64,000 bases of DNA, from assembly GCF_001939065.1 (NCBI RefSeq), contig NZ_MPSZ01000001.1, forward strand, positions 1,116,001-1,180,000, written 5' to 3'. The notes under the pieces are model-generated. The model was not told the origin of the DNA, ran no database searches, and saw only the letters and a list, made by a program, of their open reading frames with translations. The position numbers and the translations under genes are program-made. Below are positions 53,755 through 62,702 of this stretch, piece after piece; the stretch's first letter is position 1; every line of letters starts with the position of its first letter. This DNA comes from Exiguobacterium indicum HHS 31 (GTDB taxonomy: Bacteria; Bacillota; Bacilli; Exiguobacteriales; Exiguobacteriaceae).

Positions 53755-53876
53755 TTTTTGATGCCTTCATTAATTTTTCCAGTCATTTCTATTTTTACAA
53801 AATCATCATGTCTTTTTTCATATGTCTTTTACTTTTTTCGAGATACCGGGGCTTCTCTATACATTTTTCTAGAAAA

Positions 53877-53912
53877 GAAAAGGAAGCCTTGGAATATTCC
53901 ACGACTTCCTTT
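53877..53912 (-). terminator. terminator after spoIIIE
   Basis: AAAGGAAG pairs with CTTCCTTT around an inner GGAATATTCC palindrome (53879-53912), followed by TTTTCTTTTC on the minus strand. Confidence 0.8.
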
Positions 53913-53920
53913 CTACTCGA

Positions 53921-56068
53921 TTAACGTCCCATGACGCGACGTGGTTTAGATCCTTCAGATGGACCAATCAGACCGTTTTCTTCTAACGCATCAATAAGAC
54001 GGGCAGCTCGGTTGTAACCGATGCGGTACTTTCGTTGAATCATCGACGTTGATGCCGTCTCTTGTGTCAGAATGAACTGGACGACCTCATCGTAAAGTGG
54101 ATCGTCGACCTCTGTTTCGCCCTCTGGTACATCTTTTGGAATCATCGCTTCAACATACTGTGCCTTTTGCTGACTGATGACATGATTGACGACCTTCTCG
54201 ACTTCTTCGTCCGATAAAAAGGCTCCTTGTACGCGGACCGGTTTGTTCATGCCGTTACCAAGTAACAACATATCTCCTCGTCCGAGCAATTTATCAGCGC
54301 CTCCCGTATCAAGAATCGTCCGCGAGTCAGTCGCACTCGATACACTGAATGCGATCCGCGACGGGATATTCGCCTTGATGACACCGGTGATGATGTCAAC
54401 ACTCGGACGCTGCGTCGCAATGACCATATGAATTCCTGCTGCTCGCGCCATTTGTGCAAGTCGCATGATCGCATCTTCGACTTCGTTTGACGCGACCATC
54501 ATCAAGTCAGCTAACTCATCGACGATGACAACGATGTACGGTAATCGTTGATGCACTTTCTCCTCTGCGTTCATCTTATCAATGAGTGCATTGTAGCCTT
54601 CGATGTTGCGCGCTCCGTTTTGACTGAAGATCTCATAACGGCGTTCCATTTCCGAGACGACCTGTTTTAATGCCTGTGCCGCTTTTTTAGGATCGGTGAC
54701 GACGGGCGCTAAGAGGTGCGGAATGCCGTTGTAGACGTTCAATTCGACCATTTTCGGGTCAATCATCATCAAGCGGACTTCATCCGGTCGTGCCCGCATC
54801 AATATCGAGACAATCATCCCATTGATACAGACCGATTTACCGGAACCCGTCGAACCGGCAACTAAGACGTGTGGCATCTTATTCAACTTCGCTGTCACCG
54901 TCTCACCAGAAATGCTTCGTCCGAGTGCGACGAGCAAACGATCGCTGTCCGATTGGACGCTCTCCGCTCCTAGTACTTCTCGAAGTGATACCATGGCGAC
55001 TTCACGGTTCGGCACCTCGATTCCAACAGCCGCTTTACCCGGAATCGGTGCTTCGATCCGAATATCTTTTGCGGCTAACGCTAGCGCTAAGTCATCGGCG
55101 AGTCCCGTGATTCGACTAAGCTTGATTCCTTGTTTTGGTTCAATCTCGTACTTCGTGACACTAGGTCCGAGATGAATCTTTAAAACTTTTGCTCCGATCC
55201 CGAACGACTTTAAGGTCGCGATTAATTTCGTCGCATTGTCCTTCAATCGTTTGTTCTCACCGGACAAGTCTTTTGATGTTGGTTCTGCTAACAAATCAAG
55301 CGACGGCAATTGATAACCGTCGGGTGTCTCTGTCATCGTCAACGGTCCTTGTGTCTCCGCTGCTTGCGGTTCAACGTGATCCGTGAAACCGATGATCGGA
55401 ACGTCTTGAATGTTGACGGAAGGATCTTCTGCTTCTTGTTCCGTTTCGATCGGTTCCTCGACAGTTGCTGGTCGCAACGTCTTCGGTTTTTTCTCACGAA
55501 CCGGTTTCGGTTTCAACTCTTTTTCGACACGAGGACGTGGTGTCCGTTCACGATTGCGAAACTCTTCTGCACGTTCTCGGAGCCCAAGCCACAGCTCTCC
55601 ATAAAACGATGGGTTTAGTATATGAACGGCCGTTCCGATGAAGAACAGACCAATCAAGAAGGCACCCACGCTCGAAATATAATAAGCTGCGTTTTGATAG
55701 AGCCATCCATTGAGAATACCACGTGGTGCTCCGAGCAATAGATCAATCCAGACGACTGAACCCATCAGTAACATCGACCATGCCCATTTTTGAGCACGCG
55801 ACGCATTCGAGAGGAATAAAAGTAGCACAGCACCGATTCCACCATATAATAAGGAACCGAACTGACCAATTAACCGCTCTCCTCCATCGGCTAGCGTCAG
55901 TCCGACTTTCCCGAACTCCCCGAAAGCGAGAACGAAAGCTAATAATGAGACGATTGCGATGATGGTCGCATATGTACGATACGCAATCGGCTGACGTTGT
56001 TTCTTCGCTGCCGGTCGTTTCCGTGGCGGCGTTTTTTTTCGTACAGGTTTTCGTTTCGTCGTCGCCAT
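53921..56068 (-). CDS. spoIIIE: SpoIIIE/FtsK-type DNA translocase
   Basis: This ATP-driven pump moves chromosomal DNA through the closing septum. The 715-residue protein has a basic N-terminus, about four membrane segments (30-165), a proline/glutamate-rich linker, the alpha-beta motor with Walker [16 protein letters not shown] (near residue 400) and Walker [14 protein letters not shown], and a C-terminal gamma winged helix ([25 protein letters not shown]) that reads KOPS/SRS. The name reflects synteny with ymfC and rnjB; in a non-sporulating host it works in vegetative division. GGAGGG precedes the ATG. Confidence 0.95.
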   Translation of the reverse strand: MATTKRKPVRKKTPPRKRPAAKKQRQPIAYRTYATIIAIVSLLAFVLAFGEFGKVGLTLADGGERLIGQFGSLLYGGIGAVLLLFLSNASRAQKWAWSMLLMGSVVWIDLLLGAPRGILNGWLYQNAAYYISSVGAFLIGLFFIGTAVHILNPSFYGELWLGLRERAEEFRNRERTPRPRVEKELKPKPVREKKPKTLRPATVEEPIETEQEAEDPSVNIQDVPIIGFTDHVEPQAAETQGPLTMTETPDGYQLPSLDLLAEPTSKDLSGENKRLKDNATKLIATLKSFGIGAKVLKIHLGPSVTKYEIEPKQGIKLSRITGLADDLALALAAKDIRIEAPIPGKAAVGIEVPNREVAMVSLREVLGAESVQSDSDRLLVALGRSISGETVTAKLNKMPHVLVAGSTGSGKSVCINGMIVSILMRARPDEVRLMMIDPKMVELNVYNGIPHLLAPVVTDPKKAAQALKQVVSEMERRYEIFSQNGARNIEGYNALIDKMNAEEKVHQRLPYIVVIVDELADLMMVASNEVEDAIMRLAQMARAAGIHMVIATQRPSVDIITGVIKANIPSRIAFSVSSATDSRTILDTGGADKLLGRGDMLLLGNGMNKPVRVQGAFLSDEEVEKVVNHVISQQKAQYVEAMIPKDVPEGETEVDDPLYDEVVQFILTQETASTSMIQRKYRIGYNRAARLIDALEENGLIGPSEGSKPRRVMGR

Positions 56069-56084
56069 ACGTCATCCCTCCTGA

Positions 56085-56128
56085 TAAAAAAACGGCTCAG
56101 TGGACCAGGTATTGGTCAATCTGAGCCG
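56085..56128 (-). terminator. terminator after rnjB
   Basis: An eight-pair outer stem CGGCTCAG/CTGAGCCG (56093-56100 with 56121-56128) encloses GACCA/TGGTC, followed by seven T on the minus strand. Confidence 0.92.
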
Positions 56129-56136
56129 CTCGTTTG

Positions 56137-57801
56137 TTAAATCTCCATGATGATTGGAAGAATCATCGGGCGGCGTTTCGTCTGTTCATAGAGATAAGCA
56201 CTCAGTTTATCTCGAATCAACGACTTCATCTCCGTCCAATCCAATTCTCCGTTTAATTTACCTTGTAGTTGTTTCGCAACGATTCGGTTTGCTTCGTTGA
56301 TCATATCCTCTGATTCACGCATGTAGACGAATCCGCGAGAGATGATTTCTGGTCCCGATACGATCGTTTTGTTTTTCCGGCTGATCGTAATGACACAAAG
56401 GACGACACCGTCTTGCGATAACAAGCGACGATCACGAAGGACGATGTTTCCGACATCACCCACACCGATTCCGTCGATCAAGACGTTTCCAGCGTTCACT
56501 TTGCGTGACATCCGTGCTTTGCGCTTCTCGAACTCAACGACATCCCCATTCTCGATGATGAAGATGTTGTTCGCATTGACGCCAACCGTCTGTGCGAGAC
56601 GACTGTGTGCCTTTTGCATCCGGAATTCTCCGTGAATCGGTAGGAAGAATTTCGGTTTGATCAAGTTGAGCATCAACTTCAGATCTTCCGCATGACCGTG
56701 ACCGGATACGTGTACTTTCCGTTGGTTGTAAATGACATTCGCACCAGCACGGAACAAAAGATCGATCGTTTTCGAAACCGACTTTTCGTTACCCGGAATC
56801 GGCGAAGCCGCAACGACGACCGTATCGTTCAAGCGAATATTGACTTGCTTATGTGCGTTACGCGCCATTCGTGTCAAGGCTGCCATCGGCTCACCTTGCG
56901 ATCCTGTCGTCAAGATGACGACTTGGTTGTCGTCGAGGCGGTTGATGTCAGATAGATCAATCAATGTTTTCTGTTTGAAGCGTAAGTAATTCAAACGCTG
57001 TGCCACTTCGACGTTATTGACCATGCTACGACCAACGACCGCTACTTTTCGATTGTTCGCTTCTGCTGCCGCAAACACTTGTTGTAGACGATGAATGTTC
57101 GAAGCAAATGAAGCGACGATGACACGTCCTGGTGCCTCATAGATGACGTCGTTCAGTTCAGAACCGACGATCGATTCTGATCCAGACATCCCTGGTCGCT
57201 CTGCATTCGTTGAGTCAGACAGTAAGCAAAGCACTCCCCGTTGACCAATTGCTGCAATCTTCCCGAAATCCGCTTGTTTTCCATCAACTGGTGTGTAATC
57301 GAACTTGAAATCCCCTGTATGGACGATCGCACCTTGAGATGTTTGAATACATACCCCGACTGCATCCGGAATCGAGTGGTTGACCCGGAAGAACGTAATA
57401 AAATGACCTGCAACGGTTAATTTCGTCTTGGCATCAATTGGACGAAGATCTGCCTTTTTCAATAAACCGGCTTCTTTTAATTTGTGTTCAATCAAACCGA
57501 GCGTCAAACGCGTTCCGTAAACCGGTACTTTTAAGTCACGCAAGACGTAACTGAGTGCCCCGATATGATCCTCGTGACCATGGGTAATGAAAATCCCTTG
57601 AATCCGCTCTTTGTTTTCTTTTAAATAACTGATGTCTGGAATGACTTTATCGATTCCAAGCATCTCGTCTCCTGGGAACATTAATCCGGCATCGATGACG
57701 AAGATGTCCTCGTCGAGTTCGACGACGTACATGTTCTTCCCGATCTCACCGGCGCCACCAAGAGCAAAGACGCTTACTTTTTCCGTCTTCTTCTTTGACA
57801 C
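56137..57801 (-). CDS. rnjB: ribonuclease J (RnjB/J2 position)
   Basis: RNase J enzymes are metallo-beta-lactamase nucleases with 5'-3' exo- and endonuclease activity in mRNA decay and rRNA maturation. The 554-residue protein has ALGGAGEIGKNMY, the metal motif HGHEDHIGA (H74, H76, D78, H79), GDFKFD, HVSGHGHAEDL and a C-terminal domain ending RRPMILPIIMEI. Synteny with spoIIIE and overall resemblance point to RnjB; tepA, which lies between them in B. subtilis, is absent. GTG at 57801 follows AGGAGG. B. subtilis J2 is recalled as having a degenerate metal motif; here it is complete. Confidence 0.9.
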   Translation of the reverse strand: MSKKKTEKVSVFALGGAGEIGKNMYVVELDEDIFVIDAGLMFPGDEMLGIDKVIPDISYLKENKERIQGIFITHGHEDHIGALSYVLRDLKVPVYGTRLTLGLIEHKLKEAGLLKKADLRPIDAKTKLTVAGHFITFFRVNHSIPDAVGVCIQTSQGAIVHTGDFKFDYTPVDGKQADFGKIAAIGQRGVLCLLSDSTNAERPGMSGSESIVGSELNDVIYEAPGRVIVASFASNIHRLQQVFAAAEANNRKVAVVGRSMVNNVEVAQRLNYLRFKQKTLIDLSDINRLDDNQVVILTTGSQGEPMAALTRMARNAHKQVNIRLNDTVVVAASPIPGNEKSVSKTIDLLFRAGANVIYNQRKVHVSGHGHAEDLKLMLNLIKPKFFLPIHGEFRMQKAHSRLAQTVGVNANNIFIIENGDVVEFEKRKARMSRKVNAGNVLIDGIGVGDVGNIVLRDRRLLSQDGVVLCVITISRKNKTIVSGPEIISRGFVYMRESEDMINEANRIVAKQLQGKLNGELDWTEMKSLIRDKLSAYLYEQTKRRPMILPIIMEI

Positions 57802-57861
57802 AACATGACCTCCTATAATTCATATTCACTTTTCGTGAGCCGTCCACTTATCACTATCACT

Positions 57862-57890
57862 ATTCTAGCCGAATTTTCACAATCTGCCAA
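57862..57890 (-). promoter_or_regulatory. promoter of rnjB
   Basis: TTGGCA (57885-57890), a 17-base spacer and TAGAAT (57862-57867) on the minus strand, about 60 bases before the start codon. Confidence 0.75.
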
Positions 57891-57908
57891 CAATCGGACT
57901 AGGAAATC

Positions 57909-57951
57909 TAAAAAAAACGTCATTCCTGCCACATTACTCCAGGAATGACGT
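57909..57951 (-). terminator. terminator after the cwlK-like gene
   Basis: A 12-pair perfect stem ACGTCATTCCTG/CAGGAATGACGT (57917-57928 with 57940-57951) is followed by seven or more T on the minus strand. It closes the murE-femX-cwlK unit. Confidence 0.93.
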
Positions 57952-57954
57952 TGA

Positions 57955-58617
57955 TCACGTATTCAACAAATCTTCGACTTCTTCCGTTCGTTTCGCTTTT
58001 TCCGAACGGCTTGGACGTTCACCAGCCTTCAGTTCGTCGAGCGAATACCCGAACGTCATCTCAAAATGAGGATAGTCGACGAATCGTTTCCAATCGCCTC
58101 CCCATTCGAAACCGAGCGCTTTTCCGATATCCGCGACTTCGCGCCAATCACTTTTCCCTGACCGATTCCCATCATACTCAAGATCATATGAAATCTCTCC
58201 ATTCACGAGCTGAACGAAATCGACAGCGAGTCCATAATTGTGCATTGATTCACCACCACGTGCATTCGTGACGACTTCCCCTGCCTTAGAACGTCCTTGT
58301 TCATAAAGCGCGTTCTGTTGCTGAATCGAGCGGTATCCTTGCGTAATCTTGATATCGATATTGTAGCACGAATGCGCAACACGGATCAGATCCTTTGCCC
58401 CTGTCTCGACAGCAGGGTGGAGACGCTTCAGGTTCGTCTCGCTTGCATTGATTAAGCGATCTTCCCCCGCTACATCTCGTGGACAACTATCAATCCCGAG
58501 CTCCGGTTGATCCATCAAAATCGTCGGCATCCGATTCATGGATGCCGCAAGAAACAATCCAATCGCAAACATCGTCAATAAAAATACGATCCAACCGAAG
58601 ATTGTTCCCCGTTTCAT
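57955..58617 (-). CDS. membrane-anchored peptidoglycan peptidase, M15 family (CwlK-like)
   Basis: The 220-residue protein has an N-terminal membrane anchor (about 7-27) and an extracellular M15 zinc peptidase domain: ITQGYRSIQQQNALYEQGRS, VVTNARGGESMHNYGLAVDF (His and Asp zinc ligands) and DYPHFEM (third ligand). CwlK of B. subtilis is an L-Ala-D-Glu endopeptidase with the same pattern; a carboxypeptidase role cannot be excluded. Its ATG shares a base with the femX stop (TGATG). It joins a cell-wall cluster with murE and the FemAB ligase. Confidence 0.88.
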   Translation of the reverse strand: MKRGTIFGWIVFLLTMFAIGLFLAASMNRMPTILMDQPELGIDSCPRDVAGEDRLINASETNLKRLHPAVETGAKDLIRVAHSCYNIDIKITQGYRSIQQQNALYEQGRSKAGEVVTNARGGESMHNYGLAVDFVQLVNGEISYDLEYDGNRSGKSDWREVADIGKALGFEWGGDWKRFVDYPHFEMTFGYSLDELKAGERPSRSEKAKRTEEVEDLLNT

Positions 58618-59876
58618 CAGCGGCGAAGCTTCTTCCGAAGTTTTTGTAGAATCGGCAACCCAGTCTCAAGCAACAGATAGAGCGGACGATTGAGTACATA
58701 ATCGAACTCACCGATTTTTTCAATCATCCGGCTACCCCAACCAGATTTAAAGGCATAGAGTCCCGCGTAATGATCATCCGGGTCTGTCGAACCACTGACT
58801 CCACCGAAGTCATAGGAGAGCGCACCATGTTCTTTCGCATATTGCATCATCGTCCACTGCATCAAGTGGTTCGGCATGAATTCCCGGTACTCGTTCGATG
58901 AAGCGCCGTATAAGTAATACGAGCGACGACCAGCAAGCGTCAAAAGACCACCAGACAGGATGACACCGTTTGGATGTTTGGCAGCAATCGTCATCAGTTC
59001 CGTCTTCGACTTCTCGGCTTTTTCGATTTGTGCTGTCGTCTGCTCCAAGCGATTGTTTAAGCTCTTTAACTTTTTCTCAGCCGTCTCTTTCTCAAGCTGA
59101 CGATGAATCTTCGAGAGTTCCTTATCGGCTTGAAGTAATAAGGCTTCTGTATTCTCAAGCGCACGTACGACATCGAGTTTCGTCAAAAACAAGACTGCAT
59201 CACCTTTTGGGTGAAGATGATCGTACAGATTCTCGAAATAATCCAGACCGCGGATCGAGAAACCATCCCGTTCGCCCGTCTCGACCATCAGTTTCGCAAA
59301 TGTCTTTAGCCCTTCACGATCCGCTTGTTCGCATACGATACCTTTGCGTTCAGCAAGGCGGACGTTGTAGCGGAACTTCGAATGGAAACCGTCGAAGATC
59401 TCTTTTTCTGTCCCTACAAGACTCGTCTCCATCGTAAAGCGTGGCTGCGCGTAGTCAAAACCGCCACCGAAGCCATTATGTTTAAAGCCAAGTCCTTGCA
59501 TCTCCTGCAACAGACCAGGATATTCTTCCCGCTCGACGTTTGGATCAAATTTAATCGCAATTGCCTTCTGTTGTTTTGCGACACGAATCGCTTCGTCACG
59601 AAGGGCGCGAATTGCGTCCGTATCCTTATAATCGACGACGAAACCGCGCGGTGCATAACAAAGCGTGAACGGTAGCTTCGGTACTTTCTTGAACAAAAGA
59701 AGACCAACTCCGGCAATCTCACCGGAAGCCGTTCCGACCGCGATCCGTTCATGTGTCCATCCTGTCGCGCTTTTGACTTCTCCCCATGCTGGAAGCTGGA
59801 GTAAGTCGCCTTTGGGATGTGTTTTTACGAATGTTTCAAATTGATCTATGGTTACAACGATTGGTTGATAAGTCAC
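58617..59876 (-). CDS. FemAB-type peptidoglycan bridge aminoacyltransferase
   Basis: The 419-residue protein is of the FemABX family: two GNAT-like domains with PKGDLLQLPAWGEVKSATGW, FDGFHSKFRYNVRLAERKG, the SYYLYGASSNEYREFMPNHLMQW motif and YDFGGVSGSTDPDD, and an inserted coiled-coil (about 245-290) that resembles a tRNA-binding helical arm. Such enzymes transfer glycine, serine or alanine from aminoacyl-tRNA to the lysine side chain of the peptidoglycan precursor. GTG at 59876 follows GGAGGAACAGAA and overlaps the murE stop by four bases. With murE this indicates an interpeptide bridge. Confidence 0.9.
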   Translation of the reverse strand: MTYQPIVVTIDQFETFVKTHPKGDLLQLPAWGEVKSATGWTHERIAVGTASGEIAGVGLLLFKKVPKLPFTLCYAPRGFVVDYKDTDAIRALRDEAIRVAKQQKAIAIKFDPNVEREEYPGLLQEMQGLGFKHNGFGGGFDYAQPRFTMETSLVGTEKEIFDGFHSKFRYNVRLAERKGIVCEQADREGLKTFAKLMVETGERDGFSIRGLDYFENLYDHLHPKGDAVLFLTKLDVVRALENTEALLLQADKELSKIHRQLEKETAEKKLKSLNNRLEQTTAQIEKAEKSKTELMTIAAKHPNGVILSGGLLTLAGRRSYYLYGASSNEYREFMPNHLMQWTMMQYAKEHGALSYDFGGVSGSTDPDDHYAGLYAFKSGWGSRMIEKIGEFDYVLNRPLYLLLETGLPILQKLRKKLRR

Positions 59877-61336
59877 TTCTGTTCCTCCATTTGTCGTATC
59901 ATCTCTTTGACGATGATTTCCTCATCGAGCGGGAATTTCTCATCCCCAATGATTTGATATTTTTCATGGCCCTTACCGGCTAAGATGACGATATTATCTG
60001 GTCGTGCGAGTCGTGCTGCGTAACGCACAGCCTCTTCCCGATCACCGATTTCAACGAACTGATCGTGGGTCATCCCTTTGGCGATGCCGGATGTAATCGA
60101 CTCATATGCTTCATATCGTGGATCATCCGTTGTGATGACGACGGTTCCTGCGTACGTCGAAGCGAGTTCGCCCATCTTTGGTCGTTTCGTCACGTCGCGG
60201 TTTCCACCTGTCCCGATCAGGAAGACGATTTTTTCCTTCGGTACGTCAACGAGTGCTTTCAGACATTGTTCGATGCCGTCAGGAGTATGCGCATAGTCGA
60301 CATAGACGTTATATCCTTCAATCGGCAAGCGTTGCATCCGTCCTTTTGCCGGACGGATTGCTGAAATCGCGCCTGCGATCGTCGCTAGATCGTATCCGCA
60401 AGACAAGAGGATCCCTGTCGCAAGCAACAGATTGTAGACATTGAAGCGACCGATGAAATTCGCCGTGACATCGACTTGTTCTTCCTTGTACAGCATCGTG
60501 AACGTCGTTTGTTGAAGCGACTGTTCAATCGCTGTTGCTCGGAGATCAGCTGCGTTGTCGATGCCGTATGTCATGACACGAGCACCTGTCATCATCTCAT
60601 ACAGCTCACTCGTCGGATCATCCGCATTCAAGACCGCGACTTTCTCTGTCGACAGCCGTTGACCGAGTTGTGCAAACAACAATCCTTTGGCACGCGCATA
60701 GTTTTCAAACGTTTTGTGGAAATCAAGGTGATCATGCGTCAGATTCGTGAATCCCGCAACGTCGTAATCGACACCCGTTACCCGACCAAGCTCTAATCCA
60801 TGTGAAGAAACTTCCATGATGACATCTTGGACATCTTCTTCATGCATCTGATGCAGAAAGGCTTGTAACTCGGAGCTTTGTGGTGTCGTATTGCGACTTG
60901 GCACGACGCGGTCACCAATCTTGACTTCAACTGTACCGATGATACCCGTCTTCCGACCAAGGTGCGCTAATATATCACGGACGATCGTCGTCGTCGTCGT
61001 TTTCCCATTCGTTCCCGTAATACCAATCATCCGCATCTTTTCAGAAGGATAATCATAGAATTTGCCAGCCAACTCGGCAATGGCACGTGATGTACTACGA
61101 ACAAGAATGACAGGAATCGACACGTCGACCGGTTGTTCCGCGACGATTGCGACCGCTCCTTGTGCTTCCGCCTGTTTAGCATAGTCGTGTCCATCAACAG
61201 TATATCCTTTGATGGCGACGAACAATGTTCCCGGTTTAACATCCCGTGAATCGGTCGTGATGGACGTAACGTCCACTTCTACCATTCGTTCGATTTTTTG
61301 CGTCTGTATGACTTGAATCAATTCAGCTAAATTCAA
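59873..61336 (-). CDS. murE: UDP-MurNAc-tripeptide synthetase MurE
   Basis: MurE adds the third stem amino acid to UDP-MurNAc-L-Ala-D-Glu. The 487-residue ligase has SITTDSRDVKPGTLFVAI, the ATP motif GITGTNGKTTTTTI (about 105-118), HDHLDFHKTFENYARAK and DYAHTPDGIEQCL. The specificity motif is DDPR (404-407), unlike the DNPR of diaminopimelate-adding enzymes; DDPR is known from the lysine-adding Thermotoga enzyme (from memory). TTG at 61336 follows AAGAAGGAATACCG. It is outside the usual dcw cluster and coupled to a bridge ligase. Confidence 0.95.
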   Translation of the reverse strand: MNLAELIQVIQTQKIERMVEVDVTSITTDSRDVKPGTLFVAIKGYTVDGHDYAKQAEAQGAVAIVAEQPVDVSIPVILVRSTSRAIAELAGKFYDYPSEKMRMIGITGTNGKTTTTTIVRDILAHLGRKTGIIGTVEVKIGDRVVPSRNTTPQSSELQAFLHQMHEEDVQDVIMEVSSHGLELGRVTGVDYDVAGFTNLTHDHLDFHKTFENYARAKGLLFAQLGQRLSTEKVAVLNADDPTSELYEMMTGARVMTYGIDNAADLRATAIEQSLQQTTFTMLYKEEQVDVTANFIGRFNVYNLLLATGILLSCGYDLATIAGAISAIRPAKGRMQRLPIEGYNVYVDYAHTPDGIEQCLKALVDVPKEKIVFLIGTGGNRDVTKRPKMGELASTYAGTVVITTDDPRYEAYESITSGIAKGMTHDQFVEIGDREEAVRYAARLARPDNIVILAGKGHEKYQIIGDEKFPLDEEIIVKEMIRQMEEQK

Positions 61337-61395
61337 CGGTATTCCTTCTTTCTCGACATCGTCATTTCATATGTTTCATCTATTCCGTTCTGCTA

Positions 61396-62628
61396 TCATG
61401 CTTCCTCTTCTTCGTCTGCCGGAAGAATATAGGCCTTTGCCGGTTCCTCCGAAAAGATGTGCTCAATCAGCCCTTCGATATCCGATGGACGAATCCGTTC
61501 GACATCCGCTAACACTTCTTCAAGTGATGGGTGACGATGCAGATGCAACTCATTTCGGGCGTTTCGATTCATGTGACTCGATGTGCCTTCGTTCCCTAGA
61601 ATCAGAGAACCTTTCAGCTGTTCAATCCCATCTTCGAGTTCCTTCGTCGATAATCCATCCCGCTTCAAGCGATCGATTTCAGCAGCAAGGACCTGTTCGA
61701 CCTCTTCGACTGATTCCGGAGACGTGCCGACATAGATCGTGAACGTTCCATGATCGTCAAACGTCGTGTAATAGGAAAAGACTGAATAGGCAAGACCGCG
61801 TTCCTCTCGGATGGATTGGAACAAGCGACTCGACATCGTCGCACCGAATGCATTATTGAGTAAGGCGAGGGCAGGCAAACGTGGGTCAGCAGAAGGAATC
61901 GCACGGAAATTATAACAAATATGAGCCTGCTCCGTATCCTTTTCCTTACGAATCACACCATTTTGTAACCTTGGCTCTGTCGTCTCGCGTGTCTTCGATC
62001 GTGATTCGAGAATCGACATCCGCTCTTGAATCTGCGCAATCAACTCGTCTGAGACGTTTCCGGCAACGGAAATGACGATTTGATCCGGAGCATACGCTTC
62101 TTCGAGATATCGTCCGATCATCGCACGATCAATCCGAAGCACACTCTCTTCCGTTCCAAGAATCGGTCGAGCCATGACATCTTCTCCGTAAGCCGCAACA
62201 GCTAATAACTCATGGACGAGATCATCCGGTGTGTCATCGTACATCTTGATCTCTTCAATGACGACCTTTTTCTCTTTTTCCAGTTCATCCGCGTCAAACG
62301 TCGATTCAAGGAACATGTCCGCCAATACGTGAAAGGCTTCGCCTGCATGTTCATCTAGTGTCTTGACGTAATAACACGTTTGATCCTTACTCGTGAACGC
62401 ATTAATATTTCCACCAAGTCGATCAAAATAAACCGCAATCTCTTTTGCCGTATGGCGTTTTGTTCCTTTAAACATCATATGCTCGATGAGATGACTGATA
62501 CCATGCTCCTCGATCTGTTCCGTCCGACTTCCTGCTTGAATGAAGATTCCGGTCGCGACGCTGCGTGCTTCCGGCATCCGTTCAACGATCAGTCGAACTC
62601 CGTTTTCTAATTGTATCCGTTCGATCAT
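61396..62628 (-). CDS. mlpA: M16-family zinc peptidase (MlpA/YmxG type)
   Basis: The 410-residue protein is a processing-peptidase-like M16 member with the inverted zinc motif HLIEHMMFKG (HxxEH, about 49-53), the downstream Glu in EKEKKVVIEEIKMYDDTPDD and a second half with RGLAYSVFSYYTTF. B. subtilis MlpA (YmxG) lies just after pnp-ylxY; here ylxY is missing. Its natural substrate is not established. ATG at 62628 follows GGAGGAATCACT. A hairpin terminator lies between it and pnp. Confidence 0.92.
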   Translation of the reverse strand: MIERIQLENGVRLIVERMPEARSVATGIFIQAGSRTEQIEEHGISHLIEHMMFKGTKRHTAKEIAVYFDRLGGNINAFTSKDQTCYYVKTLDEHAGEAFHVLADMFLESTFDADELEKEKKVVIEEIKMYDDTPDDLVHELLAVAAYGEDVMARPILGTEESVLRIDRAMIGRYLEEAYAPDQIVISVAGNVSDELIAQIQERMSILESRSKTRETTEPRLQNGVIRKEKDTEQAHICYNFRAIPSADPRLPALALLNNAFGATMSSRLFQSIREERGLAYSVFSYYTTFDDHGTFTIYVGTSPESVEEVEQVLAAEIDRLKRDGLSTKELEDGIEQLKGSLILGNEGTSSHMNRNARNELHLHRHPSLEEVLADVERIRPSDIEGLIEHIFSEEPAKAYILPADEEEEA

Positions 62629-62647
62629 AGTGATTCCTCCAAATATA

Positions 62648-62696
62648 GGAAACAAGGTGGCTCTCGTTGCATTCTCTGCACCGTCGAGCCACCTTG
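62648..62696 (-). terminator. terminator after pnp
   Basis: An eleven-pair stem CAAGGTGGCTC/GAGCCACCTTG (62653-62663 with 62686-62696) is followed by TTTCCTATATTT on the minus strand. Confidence 0.8.
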
Positions 62697-62702
62697 GATT
62701 CA

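Larger units (their letters stand above)
53589..53920. other. 332-base regulatory intergenic region upstream of the second BMP gene
   Basis: This gene-free stretch holds the BMP gene promoter, one cre site in the leader, one cre-like site upstream, a YmfC-type palindrome beside the -35 and the spoIIIE terminator. Two long open frames across it are hydrophobic, lack ribosome sites and are judged spurious. Confidence 0.7.

Noticed and set aside
53682-53934. Two hydrophobic plus-strand open frames between the second BMP gene and spoIIIE
   Set aside because: They overlap each other, lack Shine-Dalgarno sequences, and cover promoter elements and a terminator.
53921-56068. SpoIIIE as evidence for sporulation
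   Set aside because: FtsK/SpoIIIE proteins with this architecture occur in non-sporulating Bacilli for vegetative chromosome segregation; the window lacks spoIVA.
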